From: Cheilinus undulatus
Taxonomy: Eukaryota > Chordata > Actinopteri > Labriformes > Labridae
Assembly: GCF_018320785.1 (NCBI RefSeq)
Contig: NC_054876.1
Coordinates: 17,320,212 to 17,384,211, forward strand
Reading direction: 5' to 3'
Length of the DNA: 64,000 nt
Each line of letters begins with the position of its first letter. Positions within the stretch are counted from its first letter, which is position 1. The notes beneath the pieces were generated by a model, which was given only the letters and a program-made list of their open reading frames with translations, made no database searches and had not been told where the DNA came from. Both the position numbers and the translations under genes were made by a program. Positions 1-11,840 of this stretch are shown here, in pieces.

Positions 1-1027
1 GGTGGCTCTGAATGCCATAAAACTGTGTGAATGGAGAGAAAAGGAGAATCCGTGTTTAAAAATGGTGAATAATACATCGCTGCAGCATCACGCAGAGCTG
101 TGTCTGCACGCTGGGGTTTCCTGTGCAGGGAGGGCTGTGAGTATATGGAGCGGGTGCATCTGGGGTTTATCGCCTTCATACGCACACTCTGCTCCCTCTG
201 TGTGTGAGTAAAATGTGTGCATGTGTCTGTGCTGACACATCTGATCCATGCATGTGGCGTTATTTTTTTCACAGAACATGGCTCATTGATTCTTGGGTTA
301 AAAGTAACTCCTCACATCCGCCCACACAACACCCACTGTAGGCACCATATTCTAAATATACACCTCACATGTATGGGGAGAAGCAGCACGCCTCCAGGCA
401 AGACAAAGGAGCATGCTGCACTTTTATTTTTTATTAAAGGGATGTAGGAGGATGTGCATGTGTGAGTGCAGCAGGATTGAAGCTGATACTTTCATTGAAG
501 TTCAACCACAACACCAGGGAGTGTCCACAGAGCCGAGCAGAGCTGATGTTGTTTTCTTGCATGTGCTGTGTGTTTTGTGTATGTGTGTGTGGATGCACTG
601 AGTTGTGTGAGTGATTCGATCTGTGCAGCTCTGAGGGGTTTCCCTTCATAATGACTCCCAGCAGCTGAATGTCTATTGAGCAGGTGCTGCAGGAATACTT
701 CCCACTGACAACACTCACATAATGATGAAATATGAAGGTGTGAGGGCTTCCAGGGCTGCGGTAAAGGTCACACACTGTGTGGAAACAATGGCAGTTTATG
801 TGAGAGGATTTCTTGAATACTACATTTTCACTGTGCTGAAACTGCCTCTTCTGATCTGATTCATCTGCAGCAAAGTGGAGCATTTCTGGTTTGTATGCTG
901 ATTTGAAAATCTCTTTTTTTGTGTGCAAGATGAGCCAGCTGCACAACTCAGAAGATTTTTTAAATTTACCCAAAAAGTAAAACAGTTAAAGATCAATTTA
1001 TCAAATCATGGAAAAAAGGTTGGATGC
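1..1027. other. No gene recognised
   Basis: I see no exon, RNA gene or clear repeat here. A short TG-rich stretch lies near 556-593. The open frames on both strands are short and look like nothing I know. Confidence 0.5.
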
Positions 1028-2200
1028 TTTATACACAGTGCCTTTTAAAGTATTTGCCTGTTCCTGAATTCTTATTATTTTTTGCATGGTTGTCACACTT
1101 AAATGTTTCAGGTCATCAAAAAAAATTTAATATTAGACAAAGATCGCTGTGCAGTTGTGAAGGGATGGTTTCATTTATTAGGGAAAAAAAACTCATCCTT
1201 CAGGATTTTCATGGTTCCATCGGTTACAAAAAGTCATCCAGGTCCTGAAACAGCAAAGCAGCTCCAGACCATCACATTACCACCACCATGTTTGACTGTT
1301 AGTATGATGTTCTTTTGATGAAATGCTGTGCTAGTTTTACTTCAGATGTAACAGGACACATGCTTTCCAAAAATTTCAACTTTTGTCTTTTCAGTCCACA
1401 GGTTATTTTCCTAAAAGTCTCAGGTATCATCAAGATGCTTTTTTGGAAAGACAAGCCTTTGTGCTCTTTTTTATGTCAGCAGTGGTTTTGGCCTTTGAAC
1501 TCTTGCATGGATGCCATTTTTGCCCACTCTCTTTTTCATTGTTGAATTGTAAACACTGACCTCAACTGAAATGAGGCCTGCAGGTCTTCAGATGTTCATG
1601 GTTCTTTTGTGACCTCCTGGATGAGTTGTTGCTGTGCTCTTGGAGCTGTTCTGGTTGGCCGAGCACTCCTGGGAAGGTTCACCCCTGTTTCAAGTAGTCC
1701 CCATTTGTGGATAATGGCTCTCAGCATGGTTCCCTGTCCAAAGCTTTAGAAATGGCTTTGTAACTTTTTCCAGACTGATAGATGTGAATGACTATGGTTC
1801 TCATCTGTTTTTCACTTTCTTTAGAAGGCACCATGATGTTTTGCTGTTTGAGATCTTTTAAGCCTTCTTCACATCGTCAGACACTTTCTATTTAAGGGAT
1901 TTTATTCAACAGGTCTGGCAGTAATCAGGCCTGGGTATGGCTGGTTATATTGATCTCAGCTATGTGGTTTGTCACAGGTAATTCATGATTTCACAAGAAA
2001 GGGAAATTACTGTTTCACATGGTCTGGGTAGGTTTGAATGACTTTATTTCCCTGACTAAATGAATTTAAAAACTACATTTTAATTAGGTTATCTTTGACC
2101 AATACCAACATTTGTTAGATGATCAGAAACATTTAAGTGTAACAAATATGCAGAAGAATAAGAAATTAGGAGGGGGTAAAAAGTCTTACATGCCTCTGTA
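1028..2200 (-). mobile_element. Tc1-like DNA transposon, decayed, with both inverted ends
   Basis: The minus strand encodes a decayed Tc1/mariner transposase. Near 1270-1300 it reads KHGGGNVMVW, the family's GGGS-type motif before the second catalytic aspartate, and near 1390-1420 NLWTEKTKVEIFG, where the family has WTDETKVELFG, so the first catalytic Asp is now Glu. Several stops and frameshifts break it. The ends are inverted relatives of each other: both contain a CTTATT(A/C)TT run followed by TTGT(C/T)ACACTTAAATGTTTC, at about 1068-1120 and, inverted, at 2115-2175. The relics at 8,600 and 30,370 belong to the same family. Confidence 0.82.
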
Positions 2201-2284
2201 TGGTGATGTGTCCATTAGGCAAAGATAGAAGGCCTCAGTGTAGGTAATAGGCATAGGTGTACACCAATGGAAGGTATAGATGTA

Positions 2285-2845
2285 CAGTGCTTAACAAATT
2301 TATTAGACCACCTGTCATATTTGTCTTAGAGACCATCCAGCATCATGAAGTGCTTTAATGCGGACTCCTTCATTTTCAGTGAGTTCTCCACGCTTTACCA
2401 TTTTGAACAGGAATGAGGAATTTCAAACTGAATTCACATTTTTATACCCAAATTCGAGCCAGCTCACTGGGCTTCTCTGAGAAGTCAGAGATTAATCAAG
2501 CATAACATTCAAACACTAAAACTAATTTTTCTGTTCAGGAATGCAAGTAAATAACTATAATTTGACATATTAATCAAGAAATAATAATGTGCTTTAATAT
2601 TTTTAAAGTTTTTTTGTAAATCAGTAAACTTGAAAAATTCATGGATTAAATGCTAAATTGCATGCTAAAATAATTATATTTTAGCATTAAAAATATCATT
2701 TTGGTTAAAGAGCTTCTACATATTGATGTATTAACCATTGCAGAAACATAAATATGATTTTGGTAATTACCAGCGCTGTTAATTTAGGACAGCTGTGGCA
2801 TAAACCTTACTTTGAGTGGTGGTCTAATAAATTTGTTAAGCACAG
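2285..2845. mobile_element. TA-flanked MITE with 28-base terminal inverted repeats
   Basis: A 561-base element lies between TA (2283-2284) and TA (2846-2847). Its left end reads CAGTGCTTAACAAATTTATT and continues AGACCACC; the right end is the inverted copy with one difference near the tip. The TA duplication and short inverted ends fit the Tc1/mariner superfamily. There is no transposase motif inside, so it would have needed enzyme from another element. The near-identity of the ends suggests a fairly young insertion. Confidence 0.85.
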
Positions 2846-2866
2846 TAGGTTTAGAGATTAGTACTG

Positions 2867-3183
2867 TCAAACAATAAAAAATGTAATCGCTATTAATCAA
2901 AGAATTCCTGTTGTTAATCACAATTAATAACAGCCTTTTTATAAGATTGTAAAATAACACAGTTTTACATTTAAAACTGTTTTGGGTCTGTAAGATTTTT
3001 CTGCAGTCTTAACTGAGGGTAATTGACTTCCTGTATGGATACAAACCTACTTTTAGAGGGACGCTGCAGTATGCTGATAAGACAATTAAGCATGGAAGTA
3101 ATTGCAATTTAAAAAAAAATCTGTGCACCCATTGTGCATCTTCGTTAATTTCGATGAATGTGATTAATCTTGACAGCCCTGAT
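2867..3183. mobile_element. Non-autonomous DNA element with TGTCAA ends
   Basis: The left end ACTGTCAAACAATAAAA and the inverted right end GGGCTGTCAAGATTAATC are similar, and both run into AT-rich ATTAATC blocks. This is the pattern of the common fish repeat whose ends read GGGCTGTCAA. I see no certain target duplication. A hAT origin is likely but not shown. It lies only about 20 bases from the preceding MITE. Confidence 0.5.
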
Positions 3184-3185
3184 AT

Positions 3186-3910
3186 AACTCTAAAATTATG
3201 CTGAGTTATTAAGACATGTGTTCTAAATGTAAACAAGGAACTGAGTGGGACTCAAATAGATTTTGATGCTCCAAAGAATTGCAAGCCCTTCAGAAACTCC
3301 CTAAATGTCTTCATAGCAAGTAAATTATACTAATGTAGATCCCTATAGATAAACTGAAACAGTAAACTAGCAGCTTACTCTGTAGTAAAATGCAAGATGG
3401 TATGCAAAATAAAAATGAATGATCAGTGGCAGAGGAACTAGAAGTGCACAAATAGCAAGGCTGTATTTTTAGTCTTTATAAATTACACCTGGCCTAGAGA
3501 CATGTTCAAATATTTAGATGTGGTGGGTTTTAGTTTTGATGCTCTTCTGAGAGAAGATGAGTAAGTACTGTTGCGTATGTATATTTCAGATTTAGGCATA
3601 TGTTGTAAGTCTGTCGCTTTTCTACCTGAAACGAAATGCTTCTAATGCTTTGTTCAATCACTATGGTTGCTATTGCTGTGAAAAAAGGAGAAGGGCTTCA
3701 GATTGGGTTCAGATTGGCCTTCAGGTCACTTAAGTTCCCCCTGGTAAAAAAAGAAAAAGAACAAGCACCTCTGTAGAAAATACAGCGTCATAACTGTATT
3801 TCTTTTGTTTTTTTTTCACAATTTTGTACACTATTCGGTCAGTGTTTCCATTTTAGGGGTAAAAACAACCCTAACATAAAACCACAACAGAAAAGAACAT
3901 GCTGGGGGCA
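3186..3910. other. No gene recognised
   Basis: AT-rich sequence without a recognisable exon or repeat family. An A-rich stretch lies near 3747-3760. Confidence 0.45.
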
Positions 3911-3918
3911 CCTTGGAT

Positions 3919-4104
3919 CATTGGTTCCCAACCTAGGACCCAGGACCCCGGGAAGCGCCAAAGATCTTGGTTGGGCGTGGTCTGCTCTAAGGCTGCTTAA
4001 ATGAGACTTGCAAATATTGACAAAAACCATGATAAGACAGTAATTAAGTAGTTTATACACAGGTTTTCTGAGGAGCTCCAAGGAAAAATGGTTGTGAAAC
4101 ACTG
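3919..4104. mobile_element. Short hAT-type MITE with 8-base target duplication
   Basis: A 186-base element starts CATTGGTTCCCAACC and ends, inverted, CAGTGTTTCACAACC. It is flanked by CCTTGGAT (3911-3918) and CCTTAGAT (4105-4112), an 8-base target duplication with one difference. Ends of the CAGTGNTTC type and an 8-base duplication are hallmarks of hAT transposons. It has no coding capacity. Confidence 0.8.
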
Positions 4105-4112
4105 CCTTAGAT

Positions 4113-4718
4113 GGAAATTAAATCAAAATTAGCCTCATATATTTGGTCAAAACTAATTTTTTGCCAAAATTGTATAGCTTTCCTACATGAAACTTGTTTA
4201 TCTTCTCCTACATCATCTTTCAATCATCTTTTTAAATGGGTAAATTTTTTTGCACAAGAAGTTTGGATCTTTGGTGATGGGTCTTATTGCCTCTGAATAA
4301 CATCAAATGTTGATTTATAGCTAGAATTATAAAGTTGAGTAGTTTCAAATATCACCAACTGCTCAGTGACAGTTCCTTTAATCTCCTGTTTTTTTTTTTC
4401 GTGCTGTAAAGCAATATTTCACAGTTTTATCTGCCATTTTGTCATACTCAGACACTCCTTAATGGCAGAAATCTTAACTAGACAGGTCTGTTTTCACTGT
4501 CAGAGGATCTGGAATAGAGTTTTTGTTTTGTTTTGCTTCTATGTAAATTTTCACACTGATATAAATAATTAAATACTCACATTACCACAGATATTTCCAA
4601 CAGTTTTCAAAGCCAGAAACATTTTACATTTCTATACTTGCATCTTGTCATTGTGGCAGCCATGACAGACCCAGCATGTTCACCACTGAAATAACAACTT
4701 GAAGCTGCTGTTCTGTTG
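4113..4718. other. No gene recognised
   Basis: AT-rich sequence with T-runs; no exon, RNA gene or repeat family seen. Confidence 0.45.
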
Positions 4719-5031
4719 CTGCACGGGGAGAACATGCAAACTCCACACAGAAAGGCCCTGACCAGGAAGCAAAACAGCGACCTTCTTTTTTTAAAAATTT
4801 ATTTTTGGGCATTTTTGTGCCTTTATTAGACAGAGGAGGACAGTGGATAGAGTTGGAAACAGGGTCAAGAGTTGGGGAGAGTTGTGCAGTAAAGGGCCCC
4901 AGGCTGGATTCGAACCCAGGCCGCCCGCGTACATGGGGAGCGCCTCCAACCACTAGGCCACCTGCTCCTCAACACAGGGACCTTCTTGCTGTGAGGCAAC
5001 AGCGCTAACCCCTGTGCCACCGTGCAGCCCC
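4719..5031 (-). mobile_element. V-SINE-like element, 3'-truncated, split by a later SINE
   Basis: On the minus strand the element starts near 5031 with a tRNA-like head (GGCTGCACGGTGGCACAGGG, then GTTAGCGCTGTTGCCTCACA), followed by the conserved V-SINE core around TGTGTGGAGTTTGCATGTTC at 4735-4757. The rest of the core and the tail are missing. A second SINE (4788-4978) interrupts it just after the head. Removing that insert restores the order seen in the fuller copy at 29,978-30,340. Confidence 0.78.
4788..4978 (-). mobile_element. tRNA-derived SINE nested in the V-SINE
   Basis: This 191-base insert is flanked by GACCTTCTT at 4779-4787 and 4979-4987, a 9-base target duplication inside the older V-SINE. 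Near 4905-4965 the minus strand reads as a tRNA-like arm, with GGTTCGAATCC as a B-box-like element and GTGGCCTAGTGGTTGGAG as an A-box-like element. The left side ends in an A/T-rich tail. It appears related to the copy at 19,072-19,215. Confidence 0.8.
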
Positions 5032-6679
5032 TTCCTGGTTCATGCTGAAGGTAAATACCTCAGTGCAAACTGGGAAGCCACTTTTAACAGCATTTTTCCC
5101 CTCTCATTATGTAAGTTCATCCATGAAATGAAAATATTGTTGTACTGTTTGAAGATGCAGCTTATGGAGTACAGCTTTTGTTGAACAGAGTCATCGGTAA
5201 GTGGCGGAGGTGGGCAGCCCATCTCTACCAGTCATCTTTTGTTTCAGCTTTGATTGAGAGCCCTCTGGTGGTAGAAATTACTGTGAATGTAAGACTTCAG
5301 CACTTTTCTGACACTATAGATCACTAAATCATGGCCTGGGGTCCTTAAATCCTGACAATGCCCCTGCCTGCTTGAAGCAGTGGCTGAATAGAAAAATGGG
5401 TTAATGCTGTTTGTGACATGCTTTCTCGGCTGCTGAAGGATGAGATGTCCACTGAAGAAATCCTGATGACAGCATGGAGTGAAACAAACAGTAACTTAGG
5501 AGGCTATTGAAGCAATAGAGCTGAAAGATGCTATAAAGCTCTGCAGAGCTGAGGGAAACTATTGCTAGGATGGTTAGCTAACTGTATGAAATGAAAGATG
5601 ATTGTCTCGTTGAAACCTATGGTCTGTAAGTTCTTTTTGTTTTTTGGTTGGTGCGGTCTCCACAGATCAGAGGTCCGAGTCTCTGCTGTGGGTCACGATC
5701 CTCCTGGGTGGACCAGCGTCCTGGGGTGTTCAGCTGGAAAAATAAATCAGCGTCTTGAATCATCAAAGCTTCACATTCCTAAACGTGACCTGAAGAGAAG
5801 AATAGATCAAAAGAAAATAGTGATTTAAGAGGAAAAATGTTTATGAGTAAAAGTTTGAGACAATAGGAGAAAGGACAGCGACACACCTCGGTGTGAGCAC
5901 TGTTACGTCTTGTGTTCCGTCATCAAGACACGTCCAAGCACTCCTCGTAGTTTTTTAACCTACTGCTCTGCTCATGACCTCACTTATCATTACAGGAGGA
6001 GTATTCTGGACGAGTTCTGATCAGCGTTTGTCTCCAACACAATCGAGCGCTCTGCTTCCTCTTCCTGCCTGTGAGGACGTGGAATAAGAGGCACAAAGAC
6101 ACAGACACAGAGGATGTCTGGGGGACTATTTCTCATGAAACCTCTCTCACACACAAACAAACACACATTCCTTTGCTCTGAAAAAGTGCGTGCCACAGAC
6201 TAGAGGTCTCTGCGTTCGCAGGAGTCCAAACACATGACAGCAGGTGTTGACTGAGAGCAGCTGCTGTCGGCTCAGAGAAAGAGCTCTTTTCTTTGGGAGG
6301 ACATGTCTTTAAGCACGATCCTAAGAGCCACAAACTGATGACAATAATTTAGAAAACCACCTCAGAAGTTAGATTGTACCCCAATACATGTGACGAGAGT
6401 TTGACTTTAAATTCTTCCTCAACCCGTTTTACTCTACATCTGGCCTCAAGGATGCTCTGCTTAAAGCCGATCACGAAAAACCCACTAGGGCTGACAATAT
6501 GGACCCTCAAGCTTTCAGTGCCACCTATTTCAACACAAACTATACACATTTAATTCCATCTCTATAGCTCCAAAAGTTCCAAAAGCCCTTCAAAATGACA
6601 TCCAGCAGGCCACTAATGTGCATGTTTCTGCTCAAGATGTCAGAAACAGACTCCATGATGGTGGTATGATGGTGTGATA
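5032..6679. other. No gene recognised
   Basis: Unique-looking sequence. Open frames are short and without known motifs. A CA-rich patch lies around 6090-6165. Confidence 0.45.
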
Positions 6680-7130
6680 TCCACAAGCAGGGCCTGGGCT
6701 CACAGCCCAGCACTGTGCAGCCTGATTGGCATTTGCCGGGGAACACCAGAATTGGCAGATTCGCCTGTGCTCCTCACAGATGAGAGCAGGTTCACACTGA
6801 GCACATGTGATAGATGTGAGGGAGTCCGGAGACGCCTTGGAGAACGTTCTGCTGCCTTCAACATCCTCCAGCATGACCGGCTTGGTGGTGGGACAGTGAT
6901 GGTCTGGGAATATCCTTGGAGGGCCACACAGACCTCAATGTGCTAGCCAGAAGTACCCTGACTGCCACTGGGTACCAGGATGAGGTCCTCAGACCCATTG
7001 TCAGACCATATGCTGGTGCAGGAGTGGCTGGAGCGTGTCAGCACTTCCTGCATGACGACAGCATTGATTCTATGGACTGGGCCATTCCCCAGACCTGAAT
7101 CTAATCGAGCACCCCTGGGACATCATTTCT
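6680..7130 (+). pseudogene. Tc1-like transposase relic (DDE type)
   Basis: The plus strand encodes part of a Tc1-like transposase: VLLTDESRFTLSTCDR at about 6770-6820 carries the first catalytic Asp; LGGGTVMVW near 6880-6905 is the conserved glycine motif; a later frame gives TATGYQDEVLRPIVRPYAGA near 6961-7020. The end reads DLNLIEHPWDI near 7092-7125, where the family has DLNPIEHLWDI, so the catalytic Glu is still visible. At least two frame changes separate these parts. It is a different Tc1 lineage from the relics at 1,028 and 24,016. Terminal repeats are not seen. Confidence 0.8.
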
Positions 7131-7143
7131 TATTCTATCTAGA

Positions 7144-7440
7144 GCAGGGGCTCCTAAAATTTTCAGCCCACAACCCCTGAAAGAATGATGATGAAGACTG
7201 GGGACCTTGCTGTCCCTTAGGGTGGAGGCATTGTTGAACACACCCGTGCACATTTAAGAAAAGTCATGTGCAGACTAACATTTAAAGGATCATTTTTAAC
7301 ATCATTTTTATTTCAGCATTACATTTCACCAAATGGTCATATTTTTATTTTAAACTGTATTAATTTCATGCATATATTTATACAAAATGGGTAAAATATA
7401 CATTTAAAAAACCGTTTCAAGGGGTCTAGTTTAAAGATAT
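7144..7440. mobile_element. Possible hAT-like end, decayed
   Basis: The start CAGGGGCTCCTAAAATTTTC, followed by AGCCCACAACCCC, resembles the end of common fish hAT elements (CAGGGGTTCTCAAACTTTT type). I cannot locate the opposite end with confidence; AAGGGGTCTAG near 7420 may be close to it. No target duplication is visible. Confidence 0.35.
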
Positions 7441-8599
7441 TGACTCCTGTATAGAGTGTCCATATTGCATATAGCCAGAAAGCTGCTATGGGTTTGTTGT
7501 CATTGACTCTATGAGGACGCTTGAATTCTGGATTTTAAGTAATGTAAGTAAGTAATTTTCCTCTTCTGTTGTGAATAAATATACATGAGCTCTCTGACTT
7601 TATTGCTGCCATATCACTTTCTCGCTACAATAGCGTTTCTATACAATCCTCTCTCATACAACTCCTTGGCTGTTGGCTTCCTGTATTACAGCCTACACAT
7701 TTATTGTTTCTGGCATCAATTCAGCAAACAATTTCCCTTCTCTTTTCTCCTGCTTGTGATAAAGGACTTAATCAGTGTTTATGATCATATCAACACAGAG
7801 AGGGGTCTCCTCTGAAGTTGGCTCCAGCCTTCCGCAGGGTCAGGTGAGGCCTCTGCAGAACTCCTGCAGGGCGGCATTTAATAAAAAACCTCCCTGACTA
7901 CCTGCCCGTTCTGACTCAGAGGCCTCTCCCCCTCCCAGGCATGGTGAATGAAGAATGGTTTTGTGCCATGACGTGACACACTTTGTTTCTCATTGTCTCA
8001 GAGTGGACAAGGTGTCTCTACCTTTTCCCCTTTGGGATTTTTGGGCTCTGCGTCATTCAGAGCGTACCTCTGCACTTTCCTATGCCTCTCAAACAGGCCT
8101 CCTGCAGTCTCACCTCAGCTCTGATGGATGAAAAAAGAGCACCATGAAGTCACTCCAGCATTAGTCATCTGAAAAACTTGGGGAAAGTGACGAGGAAAGT
8201 TTCTCATTATGCTTTAAATTTAGTGACCTGAACCCTTACACCAGAGGAATGCATAGCGATGCATTTCCTGCCCTGGTTTCTGACTCATTGACACACCCTG
8301 ACAGATATTTAATGTGACGTTTTAGTGATGATTTGAGAGAAGGCTTCAGTGCAAAGTCAGCACCTCAAAAAAAAGATCTGCTGCATTAAAAATTTGAGTA
8401 GTCTGTCAGAGGTTATAAACCCCTGCAAGAAGATGTACTTACAGATGTATAGCAAGATAAAATTAGATTTCACTGTTAAACTCTTTCTCAAAAATAAAAG
8501 GACAACACTCAGTGAAAACTATTTCCCTCTTGGGTGAAATGGCTTGATTTGTACACAAAAGAATTGATTTTAAGATTGCTTCCATGGTGAGAGCTGTTA
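7441..8599. other. No gene recognised
   Basis: No exon or repeat family recognised, apart from the probable 5' leader of the Tc1 relic that begins near 8,600. Confidence 0.4.
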
Positions 8600-9700
8600 C
8601 CCACAAACGGAGAAAACTTCAAACAGTGGTGAACCTTTCCAGGAGTGGCCGGCCTACCAAAATGACCCCAAGAGAGCATCGATGACTCAACATCTTAAGC
8701 TATGCAGGCCTTACTTGACTCAGAATTTGTGCAATAATTACTGCAGAATATGAACGCAAGATGTCCTGTGTTGGTGGTTGTTGTGTTATCCATCTTCTTC
8801 TTATCTGGGGCCAGGACAGCAGGCTAAGCAAGTCAACCCAGATGTCCCTCTCCCCAGCAACATTTTCCAGCTCTTCCTGGGAGATTCTGAGGTCTTCCCA
8901 GGCCTAATGAGATTTATAACTCCTCTAGCCAGAAGACCTTCACAGGGTGGCGTCCAGGAGGCATCCTAATCAGATACTCAAACCACCTGAACTGGCTTCT
9001 TTCGAGACAAAGGAACAGCGGTTCAGCGAAGGAACAGGGTTGGGTGCTCTGAACCTCGATGGCAGAGACTGATCCTCAGGATGTAGTAGTTGTTGTACGT
9101 TTTTACTATCTCCTTAGGCACTTTTAAAATGATTTGTAGCTCTTTCAGTATGATTTTTAATATGGCTTGATTTATCTTGCACTTTTATTGTTTTCTAGGG
9201 CCATGTTTTTTTTTCTTTTTATGGTCATGGCACCACAAGGATTGCATTCAATTTTGTTGTACTTGTACAATGACTATTAAGACTATTCTTCTTAAGGTCA
9301 GAGGTCATGACTCAACAATAAGAAAGAGACTGTAGAATTCAAAGGCTCGTCTCTAAAAACTAAAAACATCTTAATGATCCAAAAGACTTTTGGGAAAATA
9401 TTGTGTGGACTGATAAGACCAAAGTTGAAAAGTCCTCCACAGTGACGTGCAAGACTCTCTGCCAGTTATCATAAATGCCTGCTTGCAATTGTTGCAACCA
9501 AGGATGGCACAACCAGATAATAGTTTTAGGGGCCAACTATTGGATGGCTTTTTTACCTTGATAAATGAAACCATCATTTAAAAACTGTATTTTGTATTTA
9601 CTCAGGTTATCTCTGTCTAAAATTACAATTTGTTTGATGATCTGAAACATTTTAGTGTTACACATATGCAAAAAATAAGAAAACAGGAAGAGGGCACTGC
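8600..9700 (+). mobile_element. Tc1-like relic interrupted by another insertion
   Basis: The left part (about 8600-8723) encodes NLSRSGRPTKMTPREH, matching the N-terminal half of the Tc1 family seen at 30,370 on the other strand. The right part resumes at about 9291 with GTCAGAGGTCATGACTCAAC, then encodes WENIVWTDKTKVE near 9390-9430, where the catalytic Asp is kept. The middle of the catalytic domain is missing and the end (9600-9700) is the family's terminal sequence with ATGATCTGAAACATTTTAGT. The segment 8724-9290 is foreign. Confidence 0.75.
8724..9290. mobile_element. Composite LINE-derived insert within the Tc1 relic
   Basis: At about 8800-9010 the minus strand resembles the C-terminal coding end of a fish non-LTR retrotransposon, with a decayed RMPP-type patch near GGTGGCGTCCAGGAGGCATC. 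From about 9110 to 9290 the plus strand looks like a LINE 3' end, closing with TTGTACTTGTACAATGACTA. The two parts point in opposite directions, so this is probably more than one insertion. I could not identify a target duplication. Confidence 0.5.
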
Positions 9701-10919
9701 AAGTTGTCACTCTATTGTATTACTTTTAAATCTTATAAAAGCATATTAAACATCTGTACAGTACCTCAGTATAACCTGTTTGAATATACTGTATGTATTT
9801 AGTACAATCAACAGTGCAGATAAATGATATTCATATTGATATTCCAGTATACATGCTTCCAGCCACCTCTGCATTAGTCAGTGCCACAGCTGGGCCACCC
9901 CGGTCTAATGTCTGGCTATGCCACTAAAGAGAAAACGGGACTTTTGATCAGCAGAAGACAATGAGGATTAACACATCTGACTCATCTTTTCTAAGTTACA
10001 ACTTCCAGGTGTCCAGCTGCTGCAAATGCCAGGACTTGATTCCTTCACACTGTTTCCATGTTATATCTCCCTGAACAAATGAAAATAATGAGAGCACAGA
10101 GTTATTTAAAGCAGGCTACAGAGGAAAGTGGAAGTCAACTTTTATACCCTGGCGTCAACATTGAAAAGTGCTCTGAGACAGATTCTGGGTAAAAAGCTAT
10201 TAATGGACACACACTTTGATAGTGCCAAACAAAGAGGATTTCTGACAATAAAGTAATGTAAAGCACAACTCTACATTGTCTCTAGAAAGTATTACTTGCC
10301 CCAACATTATTTTTTTCAGTTGTTTTTCTTATTAGCTAAATTATGTGGTACAAACAGACCTGTCTGATCAGCCATAAAGACATTCTTCCTTGCTGGCACT
10401 CTGGCCGGTCTCTCCTTAGAAGTGCTGCATTTGATCATCATCTCCTGTGGCTGAAACACTATTGACAAGTACTTCATACAGCCTCACTTCAAAAGAACCA
10501 AACAAGCCCTTTAATCAGAAGATTGGAAGTTTGATCCCAGCTCAGCCAGTATGTCAAGATGTCCTTGGACAAAACACGTTCAAGGCCCCCAGTAAGGGGG
10601 GACAAAGGGGAGAGCTTTCTGGGGACCTGTGGGGCCCTTAGAAGTCAGCAGAATTATGGTCTATTGTAAATCTGTGATAACCATTTTTATTTATAACCTG
10701 ACAGGTTATTTTATTGATTTATGCCGTAGTACAATATAGCATTTTCAAAATGCTTTTCTTGAAAAAGAATTAGCTTTTTATTGGTAGTTTTAACAACATG
10801 GATGGGCAAACTGAAATAAACGATTACAGAAGTAATGTCAGACTTCATAGCTAAGCCATGATTTGCACAAACTTCAGGATGCTAGAGAATAAATTAGAAG
10901 AAACTAAGACAACTTACAT
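9701..10919. other. No gene recognised
   Basis: AT-rich, no exon or repeat family recognised. Confidence 0.4.
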
Positions 10920-11840
10920 AACTGTGAAAAGAGGCAACATATGGGCAAAAAGTGGCAGAAATGAGTTAAAGGTGTTAACAAGAAGTGGCAAAAAACAGCA
11001 AAGAGGTGCAAAAATGGGTAGGAAGTCAAAAATGGGGAAAAAAATAACAAAAATTGACTTAAAATGGCAAAAAAGTGGCAAAATCTGTGAGCAGTGGAAA
11101 AATGAAAAGCTGCAAAAATGTGTAAAAGTGGCAAAAAAGATCCAACAGCAGCACAAATGAATTTAAGACAAAATATATCAGAAAAGCTGCAAAATTAAAT
11201 GTGTGGAAAAGTGTTAAGAAATAGGACAAAGTTGCAAAAAATTGGATGAAAGTGGCAAAATAAGACCCAAAAAGGAATGAAAAGTGGCAAAAATGGGTTA
11301 AAAGTGGCAACAAGAAAAGCAAAAAAAAGCAACATAAATACATTAAATGTAATTTTAAAAAAAGGTTGAAAATATCAGGGAAAATGAGTGAGAAAGGGCA
11401 AAAAGGCCAACAAAGGAGAAGACTGTAGAAAGAAGGGTGAAAAAATGAGTATAAATTGAATCAAAGTAGCAAAAGTGGCAAAATCTGTAAGAAGTGGCAA
11501 AAAGGGTTACAAAATACCAAAAAGGGGAAAAATAAGGTTTTAAATGTGGATAAATTGATTCAAAGTGTCACAAAGAAGTGACAAAAATGGGTAGAAAAAG
11601 ACACCAAAAAGTGGCAAAAAAAAGCAGAAAGGGCCAAGAAGACGAGACAAAAAAGACTAAGAAGGGACAAAAATGGGTTAAAAGTGGCAAACAATGATTC
11701 AAAGTTGCAAAGATGGACAAAATGCTGCAAAATTGTGTTGTCAGGAAAAGTGGTAAAACAGTGCATAATGTGGGAAAAATGGGTTAAAAGTTTGCAACAA
11801 GAATTGGGCAAAAATGAGCAAAAGTGGGTTAAAAAGATGA
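10920..11840. repeat. Degenerate A-rich minisatellite (AAAAGTGGCAAAAATGG type)
   Basis: About 0.9 kb is built from irregular copies of a short motif close to AAAAGTGGCAAAAATGGGTT. GTGGCAAA or close variants recur many times, spaced roughly 15-35 bases apart. The plus strand is almost free of C outside GGC and of T outside GTGG or GGTT, a strong purine skew. Unbroken frames on either strand (for example 11560-11955 minus) are a by-product of this composition. Confidence 0.85.

Noticed and set aside
434-973. A 179-codon open frame on the minus strand
   Set aside because: No motif, no recognisable family, and no support from splice sites or neighbours; chance is likely in 64 kb.
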